Assembly (NCBI GenBank): GCA_965153455.1 | Contig: OZ234494.1 | Span: forward strand, 23,002,001-23,066,000 | Length of the DNA: 64,000 nucleotides | Source: Sphagnum compactum | Lineage: Eukaryota > Bryophyta > Sphagnopsida > Sphagnales | Reading direction: 5' to 3' | Shown here: in pieces, positions 25,880-36,885 of the stretch | Numbering within the stretch: position 1 is the stretch's first letter | Layout of the letters: every line of letters begins with the position of its first letter | Position numbers and translations under genes: made by a program | Notes under the pieces: generated by a model | What the model was told of the DNA's origin: nothing | Databases searched by the model: none | Seen by the model: the letters and a program-made list of their open reading frames with translations, nothing else

Positions 25880-26040
25880 TTTTTCATTTTTTTGGTATTT
25901 TTGAAATTTTTGTGAAATTCAAAACCCAAAATAATAATAAATAAATAAAAATAGTCAAATTTACACTAAGAAACCCAAAAATTTCCCAATGTCTTTGTTC
26001 AAAAACGCTGACATTTCGCCAAGAAAAAATAAAAGAATGG
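25880..26040 (-). repeat. Short dispersed repeat family, minus-strand copy 2
   Basis: Read on the minus strand: TTGGCGAAATGTC, then ACAAAGACATTGGGAAATTT, GGGTTTCTTAGTGTAAATTT, GACTATTTTTATT, then TTCACAAAAATTTC. The middle part is very close to the copy at 24,640, with an AATA-rich insertion. Confidence 0.55.
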
Positions 26041-26049
26041 TTGAGATAT

Positions 26050-27140
26050 GTAGCCTAAGGCAAAATGCCAACCACGTTGGGAAATTGCATCCAGGCCATC
26101 CTTGGTGGATGAAGGTCCTCCTCTGATCTATTCCCCAAAATAACTTTTTTGGTCCACTATGTTCCCAATGGCCATTCCATTAGGCTCATGGGACATCAAT
26201 TTGGATTAGGATGTCTTTGTGCTATGGCAATGACTAGCAGAGGGCAACCATTTACCTTGTGCTTTATGCAACCGGCCTTTACCTACTCCAAAAGGGCCAA
26301 AATGAACTTGCACCCACAATTGCACCATCGACTGGATGCCCATTATGACTCAGTTGTGGATGAACCTCAACTCAGCTAATATCTAGTTTCACCTTGGTAA
26401 CCCATTGTGTAAGAAGTAATTCCTATAAAAAGGTAGAGAGCTAGAAAAATAGGTAACTATTAGGTTAATAGAAGGTTTATAGATAGGTAGGTTTATTTTT
26501 ACTACCTACTAACAACTTGAAAGATTAAAAACAACAACAGAGCTAACCACCATGGTTAGCTAGGGAATTGGAACCCAACTGATAACTGTTTTCTGACCCC
26601 TTACCATCCATCCTTCATAGTGCCGCAGTGGGTGTTGGTTCATTATAGACATCCAAAACTACATCTTGCAACCATGGGCAGGTATAGTTTTGCATTAGTC
26701 TTCACTTGAATCAAGCAAATAAAAGGATCCTTTGCTCTTTTGTAATACAAAAAAATGACATTGTCAGCTTGTGTGCTGGAAAGCACTTTGAAGTTATTGA
26801 ACCTTTCCAAGCACAATATTTCTATCCTTAGGGTTCTAAAAAACCAAATGGAAATTACATGTTACATGCAATTTTGCCTCATGAGAACAAAATTACACAT
26901 AATATCACTCCAACAAGAGCAATTAATTGTGTATGACCCGCTCCCAAGCTCCTAGATAGACTCAGGATGAGTCTAAAGTAGAAAACAACGGAAAGGTTAG
27001 GAGCTCAGGGCACGCTCCCTGGCTCTTAGCATTTTAAAAGGGTAGAGGGGCGTGCTGGAGCTCCGGGATGGGACTAGGAAGAGTCACAAACAATCTATTT
27101 ACTCACTTGAATCTGCATCAAACCAACCAACACGTTGGTT
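26050..27140. other. No recognisable gene
   Basis: Only short frames are present, including a 76-codon one at 26,149-26,379 that I cannot assign. A GC-richer segment begins near 26,990 and leads into the LTR-like block. Confidence 0.45.
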
Positions 27141-27143
27141 AAT

Positions 27144-27817
27144 ACAATGTTGGGGCACCTTTGGTGCTAGGACAAGCCACGGGCGACCTTGGACTCACAA
27201 GACACACCACGGCCCAGACTCGGGGGAGGCCACCACCTTCCCCCATATAGTATATACTCTGCACCTCTCTGCGAGGCCCTCATCCAAATGGCTTTTTGTC
27301 TCGAAACTCTTGAAGGATAGTCCCGAAATTGCCAAGGTTGGAACTCCCGCAACTTTACGGGGCTATAACTTCGTGCTCAGACCTTCGATCGGGATGAGGT
27401 CTCAAGCAAAGTTGTAGCTCTCGTCGAGAGATTTCCAATGGTGTGTTGGCTACCACCTGCACACACGGAAGTCGGGTCGATTCTCGACTTTTGACGGGTC
27501 AAACTGCCAGTTTGACTCCCGACCTTTATTTTTGTCATAACTTGTGTTGCAGATGTCCAAATGGGTATGCAAGCCCATTTTAGACATCTAAACTTCAATA
27601 GCTTTCCAATAATATAAAGAACTCTTCAATGCAAGGTGTTTTGACCTCTGCAATTGCTCTCTGAAGGTTCAGGAGTCCACCGGGACTCCAACTCCCAAGA
27701 TGGGAGCTCATTCGGGAGTGTGAGTCTTGAGTCTCACACTCTCACACTCCTCCTGGCCCGTGCCCATTAACCCTTTTAACCTTGGTCACGAGCCCAACGC
27801 TAGGGTTGCGACAATGT
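27144..27817. mobile_element. Possible solo LTR or LTR fragment
   Basis: A compact 660-base block, clearly more GC-rich than its surroundings, is bracketed by the 7-base direct repeat ACAATGT (27,144-27,150 and 27,811-27,817). Its interior (GCTATAACTTCGTGC, CTCGTCGAGAGATTTCC, CATAACTTGTGTTGCAG) resembles the non-coding LTR style common in plant Ty3/gypsy elements. The ends do not give a clean TG...CA with a 5-base target duplication, and no reverse transcriptase, primer site or second LTR is nearby. A foreign insertion is likely; the LTR call is tentative. Confidence 0.4.
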
Positions 27818-27819
27818 AA

Positions 27820-30540
27820 GCAAAAGAAATCAAGTGTCTTTATGCTATGCAATTAAAAGAAAAATTTACAATATGGTTCATCAAATAATTGCAATGCATA
27901 TTGATGCAAATGAAGTGATATTGAAGCATTAAAATCAGCATTGAATATTTCTATAAAAATGGCCAATGTTTTGTGTTAAGTCTAAACTACATATTTGGTT
28001 ATGTCTTTTAACTAACTTGAAATGCAAATCCAACCAATAAGTTGTCAAAGAATGTTGCAAATCAATTCAAGGAATAATGTTGTAAAAAAATGTTGCAATT
28101 CCAATTAAAAACAGTGCTTTCATCTAAGCTCAACTATTGATGATGTTGTTCCTACCCTTTCATCCACATATGATTGTAACCTAATGATTAAGCAACTTGA
28201 TATCCTTTTCAAAACTTACAACAACCATAACATCTATGATAATAGTCAAGTTAACATTCTAATTTTGCAAGTTGTGCAATTGATTTTGAACATGAGATGT
28301 TGGACCACTTAAACATGAAACACCCATCCTTAATTGCTTCAAAAAAAATTTGTCATTGTTTTGTTCAAAACCTTACAACTAGCCTTGGTATTTTAATAGT
28401 CATAATCAAAAAAAATTAGAGCTTATGGTTCTTTTTTAGCCATTGTTGGTTATTAATAACAACATTAACACAAGAATTATTGTTGCGAGTGCCCTCTTCC
28501 TTCATTGCACGATGTATCATTTGCTCAACATTAATAGCTTCTAATACAAAATCCAAATATTAGATTAAGACAAAAAAACAAAAATTACACCCAAAAATTT
28601 CATCAATTGTAAGGTTCACAAATTGAACCTAAGTGGCTTATTGTTTATTCCTTTCTTCTTCAACAACCAAAATGAATGTAAAAGGACCACCCTGCATAAT
28701 TTCCCCCAACATGATTCATTGGAAAACATGATTAATAAGAGCCTTGTTGATTTGATTATATTTTGCTTAAAAATTAACATCATGTTGGCCAATTATTGCC
28801 ATCTTGTAATCTACAAGAAAAAGTGCTTCCTCTATGCGGCTTGTCCCAATGCCCTTTCATGTTTTGGTTGTTATTTTGCTTATTGTCCACATCAAGATCC
28901 ATTGTCATATTTTTTGTCGTATTGCACAATGTGTTTTGACCTACCAATGTTTTGAGGAATCACACATCATATGAACTTTTCCATTTGAATTTAAGGCTAA
29001 GAAACAGAGGGTGGGGACCTTTTCTTTGTTAAACTGTATTGGACAATGTGTTATCAATCTAGTGTAGAAGAATCCAAGACTTCCAATATAGGGCAATCCA
29101 CCATTTTCTAATAGTTATTTTCTGCACATCTATGAACATCCAAGTTCTAATTCTTTGAAGGAGTAAAATGATACTTACAACATGTAAATTAACATATGTA
29201 CATGAGATTCACACCCAAGATGATAGGGTCAATGATAGGTAAAGATGAAACAATGTTGTGTCTTTACTTATTTTGTGAGGCAATGCACGTAAACCTTGCT
29301 GTTCATAATCCTTTCCAAGAATTGATACGTGTTTTGTACCTTGGAACTAACAATTTACCATGAAAGCAAACTAGATGTGCTTCAAGCACTTCTATTTCAT
29401 CCATGAAAATATTTAAACAGCCAAGTACAAAAGTAAAATTGTCATGTGGTTGAAAGATTTCTAGAGGCAAATGTTGAGAAACTAATAGCTTATGTTCCTG
29501 CAAATAATACAGTTTTTGATACCCCTTCCTTATTCCATGGGAAGGATACACACTCCATCTCTCCTCCACCTATAATCTTGTACTTTGTCATTTATTTGTT
29601 TCAATTATGTGCAACATGAAATGATAAAAAAATAAGGAATTAATTTGTCAAAATTTTAACCATTTTGGTAAGAAACATTACTGAAGAAATTTTTGAAACA
29701 AGGTGGAATCTATTTGTCAACAATCACATAATACAAATGTAAAAGACTTTTTGAATGGAGATGGAAAAGATTAATTACTTTCATAATTACACGAGAATCT
29801 TCCATATATGTAAAACATGGTATTCAAGTTCAATCAATAAGTTTGACAATTGCCAACTAAGAATTGTAATTTAATGAATTGAAGGTGATAGATTTTCAAA
29901 TTTGTTATCAATTTTTAAAATTGTTATTGATTTCCTTTCTACAAAATTGTTATATATATATATATATATTGTGAAGGTGTCAAACTATCTTTCAATGTTC
30001 TAATTCGTTCTATTGTGCATTATGGAAAGTCGTAGCCTCCTCGATGTCGATCTTTGGCTGTTCCAATCACTCTGGGCTACTTGCATGCCCTACTTCAACA
30101 CTTTCTTGCAAAACCTCCTCCATTCTTTTCTTCATAGGACTTCTTGTCAACACTATTAGCATATTGTAAATAACTAGAAAGAAGTTGTAATCTACTAGTT
30201 ATTTTGGTTTACCAACTCCACATTGTTAAATCGCCAACTCCATTTCATCCTCTAGAATGGCCGAATACTTTTCAAATTGCTGAAAATAATTTTTTTTATA
30301 GGTTGCCCTATGCTTGAGATTTATTCCTTTTTTGTTCAAATTTATGCCCCAAAATAGAAGATCGTTCAATTTTCACCTGCTGACTAATTGAAAAAAGGTT
30401 CAATTGTCTTTTTTTTAAGCGTGGGGGTAAATTCTAATGGTTGTTTTATTTTTCTTCCAAGCGCTTCTAGAGTTCTTTTCACTATATTTTTAGGACAATT
30501 TGAAAGTTTTGAGCTCAAATTTATGTTTTTTTTTGTCCAT
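27820..30540. other. No recognisable gene; AT-rich
   Basis: The frames at plus 28,623-28,955 and minus 29,303-29,569 show no recognised family or splice context. An (AT)n run lies at 29,951-29,969. Confidence 0.5.
29951..29969. repeat. (AT)n microsatellite
   Basis: An uninterrupted TA dinucleotide run of 19 bases. Confidence 0.95.
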
Positions 30541-31740
30541 TGTAAGTAATCACTTGAATGGATGATGGTTCAAATTGATTAACCAAATGAAATGATTTTT
30601 AATGGAAAAAATTGACCCCAAGCCATATATGTCTAAGAATGAAATTACTTTTGAAAGATGAATCTATTCCCTTGGATTGGATGCATTCCATGTATGCATT
30701 ATGTCCAAATGACATGAACTCTTTTTGGATGTGAAATGACCCAACTAATGTTTTTAAAATATTAATGAATGAATGAAATAATTGGATGGAACTTCATGTT
30801 GTTTGGAATGAAATATGTTATCTCTCTGGAATATCACCTAGACTTCTATTTCATCCCACAAAATAATGTATTCAAAGTTTATTTCTCCCACTAGAATTCA
30901 TCCAAATTCCATGAATGGACATCCATTGGTACCATGGCTTTTGTTGGCCACAAATTTTGCCACAATTAGATTATAGTGCAACCTAAGTCTCATGTCCCCC
31001 TATCATCAACCATGGATGAAATCTTATGAATGAAAAATTCTGGATAGTTTTATGGTTGTTCTTTATTTCATCTTGATTTTTCATCCAATTTCATCCATAA
31101 AAAAATCATAGTTCATAGATTTTCAGCCATTGAACATGGATGAAATTTAATGGAGGAAATGAAACTATGAATGAATTATATTTTGTGTACGAAATATAAT
31201 TATGCATAAATGATATTTCTTCATAAACTTATTTCACCTTAAAATATCATGAAATTTTATCACAAGAGTTATGAAGGAAGGTTCATCCATCCATCAATCT
31301 GAATTCATGAATGAGCTTGCATGCATGTTCATTCATGGAATTTACATGAAATCTCATGGACAAAAGAAACTTTGAATGCATTTTCATGGATGAAATAAAA
31401 CACTAGGCAATAATTCATGGATGAAACCTATTTCATTTTGAAACAACATGTAATTTCATCTGATTATTTCATTCTTCCACAATGAATTCAATCTAGTTGG
31501 ATCAATTTGCATCAATAAAAGAATTCACATCATTGCCTTTGGACATAATGCATCGATGTAATTCATCCAATCAGTGGGTATAGGTTCATCCATCAAACTT
31601 AATTTCACCGATGGAGATGGATTGTTTGGGTTCATGTTTTCTCCATAAAAAAATCATTCATAATTTGCTTCGTCAATTTTAGTCATCATCCATTCAAATG
31701 ATGATTCATGGTTGCACCTACATCTGGTTCATTGGGATTA
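30540..31740. repeat. Domain of about 1.2 kb enriched in ATGGATGAAAT / ATTTCATCCAT words
   Basis: Variants of ATGGATGAAAT and of its complement ATTTCATCCAT alternate throughout in both orientations (for example near 30,555, 30,900, 31,010, 31,085, 31,140, 31,285, 31,390, 31,420 and 31,600). They are separated by irregular spacers rich in GAATGAAT and CATTCATGG. It does not read as a simple tandem array, and no coding frame was found. Confidence 0.6.
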
Positions 31741-31754
31741 AATTCTACACTGTT

Positions 31755-31985
31755 TATGAAATTTTGATCAAATCCAGCAATCCCATTGAAAAGAAAATTC
31801 CTTTTTTCCATTTCCATTGGTCCTCTAAAATTCTCACAAACCTAGCAAACCCTATTGCGCATTAAACTGTTAGAACATTCCAGATAACTAAAGAAAATAA
31901 AATTCAGACCATCAAATCCAGCAATTTCATTGGCCATAACATTTTTTTTATACCTACACACACGCCTATTTAGCACCCTTTGTTT
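31755..31985 (-). repeat. Dispersed repeat, inverted copy of the 6,365 family
   Basis: Read on the minus strand, this follows the 6,377-6,550 sequence with moderate divergence: a TAAATAGGC word, TGTGTGTAGGT, AAAAAATGTTA, GAAATTGCTGGATTTG, TGGTCTGAAT, then GGTTTGTGAGAATTTTAGA. Confidence 0.6.
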
Positions 31986-31989
31986 ATTA

Positions 31990-33480
31990 CAGTGTTACCT
32001 AGGCTGGTTAGCCACTAACTAATTACTTTTTGGAATTGCCAAGAATCCTGAAAAATGAATGCCTGCCATGCCAAAAATCTGAATGAAGCTCTCAAGCACA
32101 ATAGCTTCAGTTTTTAGTATAATGCTGAATTGTACATTGTTATTATTATTATTATTATGGCAAAAAAAACTGATAAAGTGCGGAACCAGCCTAGGTAACT
32201 AGGATAGTACACTAATACTGTAACCCTTTTCTCTGAGCAATTTGGAGAGCATTCGGGTAGTGCAATGGATTTGGCAAACTGGTGAAGTCTATGTGGACTT
32301 AGCAACTTGGCAAAGCACAAAACTCAACTTGACAAAATGGCCCACCACCAATGTTCCATATAGTTTGAGACATGGGCCTAGATGTCCAATTTTGCACTAT
32401 TGTGTCACTAAGAGCAAAATTTTCACACCCAAACCAGTCTTTTTTTCGTTCAATTTTGTGATCCAGACAGTGGCAAGCATCCCACAACACATTCCACCTT
32501 ATTTGGCAACACATGAATAGAGGATCATTAAAAACATTAGCCAATAGATAGAACTGTGACAACAAGCTCCTTGAAAAAAATTGGGTGAATTCTAGGGAAT
32601 TTTTTATTTTGTGAAGGAAATTTAAATTTCCGAAATTTTGTAACCAAAAATTCGTTTCATTTTCTTGTCTTCCTTTGGCAATTTTTTGACCAAAAATATC
32701 ACTGACCCACACCCTATTTCAGTTGGTGTTTATCCCATCCAACACCTTGTTAATTATTTTCACAAGTCCACCCTTAAACAAGTTCAATATTAAACACAAA
32801 CTGTGCACGCTGAGAGACAATTTAAATGTTAACAGTTTAAGGTCTGATAAGAATGAGTCATTTCGAAGGTGTATGGAGATCACAGTACCAGTGTTTTTTT
32901 GGCGAATAATAATCATCAAAAAGTTACACTGAAAGAAAAAAAGGGAACATTTTGTTGCAAATTCCCTTTAATTATTTAGAGGCAAGATTGGTTTTTCCTA
33001 TGGCTTCTTGTCAGATTTATATGTACTACTTACAGTTTGTGAAGTGTCCTCTACAGACATGTCACAGGTACTGGTGCCAAATCTGCTTTGCAATGCTTGC
33101 CACTTTGGCTGCATCACAAAATTGGAAAACAACAGACTGCTTGCTATGCACACTGTGTTAATATAGATGTCCAAATAATCCAAATCTATTTTCATACTAA
33201 AGGAAGTCTGTACTGCATCCAAAGTACAATGTAGAGACTTGGCAGTTTACTACTGGGCAGGGTTTCTTTTAAGGATTTTGTGATGTAGCCAAAGTGATGA
33301 TCATCCAGAAGATAATTTTAAAGTCAAATTTTGCTAAATATTAGATATGAAGGTACAAAAAAAACAGAATCTTACTATATTCTTGGGTACCTTCTGGAAG
33401 TTATCATAAAACTCTAGCAATTTGGAATTTTTTAAATTCGAAATCTAGCGAATTTGAGCCATTTTTCACATGCGAAATCC
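31990..33480. other. No recognisable gene
   Basis: Contains a (TTA)n run at 32,141-32,158 and AT-rich patches, one of which (32,570-32,700) loosely resembles the short dispersed family. Frames such as minus 32,299-32,712 carry no family signal. Confidence 0.5.
32141..32158. repeat. (TTA)n microsatellite
   Basis: A triplet run of 18 bases. Confidence 0.95.
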
Positions 33481-33601
33481 TTTGTGTATTATGCATTTAC
33501 CATTTTGTTTTAGGAAAATGAGTTCAAATTCTTAACAGTTCTTAAATACATGGTTGAAAGCATTGAATTTTGGCAAATTCTAGCCAACACCTAACATGGC
33601 C

Positions 33602-33680
33602 TAGCGATGAACTGAACCCACAACCACTAGCAAGTTGCATGGCATCCATACAACCCAACCAGTTGAGCCGTTAGCTTGAG
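33602..33680 (-). ncRNA. tRNA-like sequence, probable SINE head or decayed tRNA
   Basis: On the minus strand, GGCTCAACTGGTTGGG matches an A-box/D-arm. About 50 bases later GTGGGTTCAGTTC matches a B-box/T-arm. The spacing suits a tRNA promoter. The arms do not close into a complete cloverleaf. The same block is conserved at 59,442-59,519. Confidence 0.4.
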
Positions 33681-33699
33681 GATTTGTCCTGACTACATC

Positions 33700-35278
33700 A
33701 TGAACTAACACCTCAAGGCCAATTAACCTTCTATGGTGGCGATGTTTTCAGGCAATTACTTGGACCATAATGAAAATGGTGATTTCACAGCATCGCAATC
33801 TGCTTTTCACTTGTCTCATTCATTGAAGAACCAACAACCAAAACCAGGCTAATGTAGAGGGTGGTTACTTTGAACTCACAAGTTTATGTTTAAACTTCAA
33901 AATTATGTTATTTGAATGTGATGTTTAGTCAGATTAATAGTGACAAAGATTGTGGAATGATGTTTCAGGTGCACTAAGGAATTCTGTGTTCTTGATGGGA
34001 ATTATTTACATAAAGAGAAATTGAGGCTTTTACACATTGAGTCATGCAGTTTTTTTCAGTCACTCATCTCCTTTGAATACCCTCGAGCCATGTTAAGCTC
34101 CAGCTGAAATCAAGGAACCTCTCCACAACATGAGTTTTTGGATAGGTCAGAGCTATTTGCTTGGTAAGTTGCTGGAGCAATTTCTCATACCTGGACATAA
34201 CCTTGCACCCCTTCCTCATGATTTACTATCCTCCCTTCACATGCACTACAGTCACTAATCACCAAATTAACTACTTGATACTGCAGATCTTGCGAACTGA
34301 ACCTCTTTTGTAACTGCAGTCAAGGCAGATTAAGTGTGAAATACAACACAGTCACAAGAAAACAAGGTTACTCAGCTTTTGCTCTTCAAGCTGGGTGTCA
34401 GTATCAACCCTTTCTTGCTAACAAAATCTACAACTCTACAAAATCAAGTTACACAGTGCTCCTTTTTTCTGCATAGGTTTCAATTACTACTCCAAATTCC
34501 TTGGCTTTATTTCATGTGCTTTTCATAAGCCTCTATTTCATGTTCTATTTTGGACATGGGTCAGCCAACCTCACACATCACTTTTAAGAAAGATGAAACC
34601 CAAATAATAATATTTACCCATCTTCTGAGGCTTACCCCTCATCCCCATTTGAACATCCCATATCGGTGGCCAGAAGAAGATGAGGGCAATGCTGTGTAAT
34701 GAACAAACATATGCATTGCAATATTCATGATCGTATATGTTCCTAAATTTGACCTGGGTAACTTGTTTCAATTCACATGTTGCTCATACCTTTTCAAGAT
34801 CTTCAAACCCATGTACATATCAGAGTACTGATCTTGATTGGTGTTAGAATTAGTCAATCACTCTATACTGCAAGTGAATCACTATTGAAGGGTAACCATC
34901 ATAGACTTCTTCAAATTTAGATAAAGCCAACTACAGAAGACAAGCAATCAATTGTCTCAGCTTTAACCTTGACTACAACAATTCTTATCCAAAAAGATTT
35001 ACAGTCCATGATATTATTAGTCTCTGTACAACCTATGTACCTACTACAGATAATTATGAGGTTTTGCAGACTTTCGAATGCCAGGTGTTCACAGACATAT
35101 GCACAGACTGTGCTCTCAGCTGGTCGCAAGCTAAACTAATGTACATTTTGTGGCTGCATGTGGTTGCAGACCTGTACATGAATATGTAGAGTTTGCAGCA
35201 AATTGAGTGAAAGAAACACAAGTAATTTGAAATCTCTGGAAAAATTGAGACTGTGTAACAGCATTGTAGACTATCAGT
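33700..35278. other. Downstream flank of the DUF247 gene
   Basis: No separate gene was recognised. The first few hundred bases beyond the DUF247 stop (toward lower coordinates) probably include its 3' UTR. A 70-codon minus-strand frame at 34,917-35,129 is identical in unit B, but so is the non-coding DNA around it; this reflects the near-identical tract rather than coding constraint. Confidence 0.5.
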
Positions 35279-36718
35279 TCAACCAGGAGGAAAATGAGGC
35301 CTCATTTTATTGGAACCAATGACAGATGAGTAAGTCTGAATCAATGTGGCAAGGGTTACTAGGGTGACTGCAATGGCAGATACCACATACCATGGTCTCG
35401 AACAAAACAACTGAGAAAATTCAGTTATGACAACATTCTTCCTAGATTTGCAATGTTTGTTGAGATTTTCGGCAACTTCAATAGTAGATTTTGATACGTA
35501 GTCATACCATAATCCTTTGTTCAGGCTTCTCCACATATCAAGTACTGCCATTTCAGGGCCAAGACTGTTTATGAAGACCCCGTGCTTGATTAAAAGTCTC
35601 ACATCATCTACGCTTCCAATGAGGTCTGCCATCAGTAGAATATAGCCACAAACTGTACAGTGAGATCCAGGCCGCAAACTGAAATTTTCATAGATTGCAA
35701 GATTGCGGAACACGGTTTCAAATCTGTCAGCTATCTCTATGATAGGTAGGGACAGACATCCTCCCTGAAATGAAACCATGTTCAATGTGCCAGGAACTCC
35801 TTTGATCTTAATGCCAGCCAACGTCAAATTCACTGCAGACTCTATAGGAACATAAGGACCCACAGCCTTTGGTGGGTCAGGGCCACATATCGTTTTGTAA
35901 AGGCAATCCAAAAGGTGGCTGCAATTGACTAGGTCTGGATAGTGGGCACCGTCAGGATTTTGACTTGTATTCAATGAAAGGGGGCACAGCCACTTCATGA
36001 GACGGTTTAGAAGCCTATCCAATGAATCCTCAGTCAGCTTGATTTCAGCAACCTTCCTCAGTAGATCCATTGGTATTTGATTTTCCAACAACACCATTTC
36101 TGTCCCAAGACAGCTCTCATACCAGCGCAGATCCAACTGAAGCCTGCCCCCAAAACGCTCATTCTTTACCACAAGGAATAGAGCATCTAATGCTATTAAG
36201 TACTTCACCTGCCTCCTCCTGAATTCGGTGAAATCATCCTGCAGTCCATACAATCTCACAAGCCTCACAGGATCATCCACCACAGCATTGCAGAAATTGT
36301 CCCAAGCATCGCTTTCTTCGTCGGCAAAGAAATATCCTGCTACAGCAATCTTCAAACCCTCTGCTCCAGAAGTGTGAAGTTCACGGTTGTGGAGGCCAAA
36401 TCGCCATTCTTTCGGAGTGAACTGTTCCGGAGGTACTCGCAAGTAGTTCGGCACCTTCGTTATGAAAACTTCAGGAGCGGTACCATTCTTGTAACTTTGA
36501 ATCGTTGATCGAACTTCGGAGGCCCATGAGTGATCTTCTCCTTGAGCTTCAGCATCATCTGTGACCAATGTATACAAGACAAATCGTTGAATTATTTGAT
36601 CTGAGAATCGCATATTGGAAGAGCTTATTTTGTAATCCAAGGGGCCAAAAAAATTCATGCAATGAGTTTCACAAGAATCAAAACTTGTACAGATTACAGG
36701 TCCCATGACTCGCATCAT
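35279..36718 (-). CDS. DUF247 plant membrane protein, main exon
   Basis: The open frame of 479 residues matches the plant DUF247 family (Pfam PF03140): KVPNYLRVPPEQFTP near the start of the domain, the DALFLV helix, MVLLENQIPMDLL, AVNLTLAGIKIKG, LSLPIIEIADRFETVFRNLA, and GSVDDVRLLIKHGVFINSLG. A single C-terminal membrane segment, WYVVSAIAVTLVTLATLIQ, has a short basic tail after it. The molecular role of the family is poorly known; in grasses, DUF247 genes at the S and Z loci are linked to self-incompatibility, but nothing here shows such a role. The frame stays open upstream of the ATG at 36,718 for about 70 bases and probably continues from upstream exons at 36,886 and 37,523. A phase-1 acceptor such as the AG before 36,731 or 36,710 would fit. 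This is the only apparently intact gene in the window. Confidence 0.88.
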   Translation of the reverse strand: MMRVMGPVICTSFDSCETHCMNFFGPLDYKISSSNMRFSDQIIQRFVLYTLVTDDAEAQGEDHSWASEVRSTIQSYKNGTAPEVFITKVPNYLRVPPEQFTPKEWRFGLHNRELHTSGAEGLKIAVAGYFFADEESDAWDNFCNAVVDDPVRLVRLYGLQDDFTEFRRRQVKYLIALDALFLVVKNERFGGRLQLDLRWYESCLGTEMVLLENQIPMDLLRKVAEIKLTEDSLDRLLNRLMKWLCPLSLNTSQNPDGAHYPDLVNCSHLLDCLYKTICGPDPPKAVGPYVPIESAVNLTLAGIKIKGVPGTLNMVSFQGGCLSLPIIEIADRFETVFRNLAIYENFSLRPGSHCTVCGYILLMADLIGSVDDVRLLIKHGVFINSLGPEMAVLDMWRSLNKGLWYDYVSKSTIEVAENLNKHCKSRKNVVITEFSQLFCSRPWYVVSAIAVTLVTLATLIQTYSSVIGSNKMRPHFPPG

Positions 36719-36885
36719 CTGGTTACTGGTATCTCTCTTGGGAAACTTCCAAGGAGACTGTCGCTTGTCGTTGTCAAGGAACTTTTACTTCAAGAAAACG
36801 CTTCACGTTGGTTTGAATTTACTGTTCAATCTAAATTCCTCGAAACTTTGTGAATTTCAAGGGTTACTACAATATCGCAACTCAC

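Larger units (their letters stand above)
9892..33488. other. 23.6-kb segment present in unit A and absent from unit B
   Basis: The sequences flanking this segment are joined directly in unit B at about 59,327-59,330, with only a few unmatched bases. The ends show no terminal inverted repeat and no target-site duplication, so a deletion from unit B by end-joining is more likely than an insertion into unit A. The segment contains the 12.3-kb membrane-protein pseudogene, the HMA pseudogene and most of the minisatellites in the window. Confidence 0.85.

Noticed and set aside
27052-27417. 121-codon plus-strand frame in the GC-rich block
   Set aside because: Lies across the edge of the LTR-like insertion, has no family signal, and typical LTR non-coding text explains it.
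28090-28980. Possible DUF659-type hAT relic on the minus strand
   Set aside because: A few words looked suggestive, but no ordered set of family motifs could be followed.
34917-35129. 70-codon minus-strand frame identical in both units
   Set aside because: Surrounding non-coding DNA is equally identical, so this reflects the converted tract; no family, and it probably lies in the 3' UTR of DUF247.
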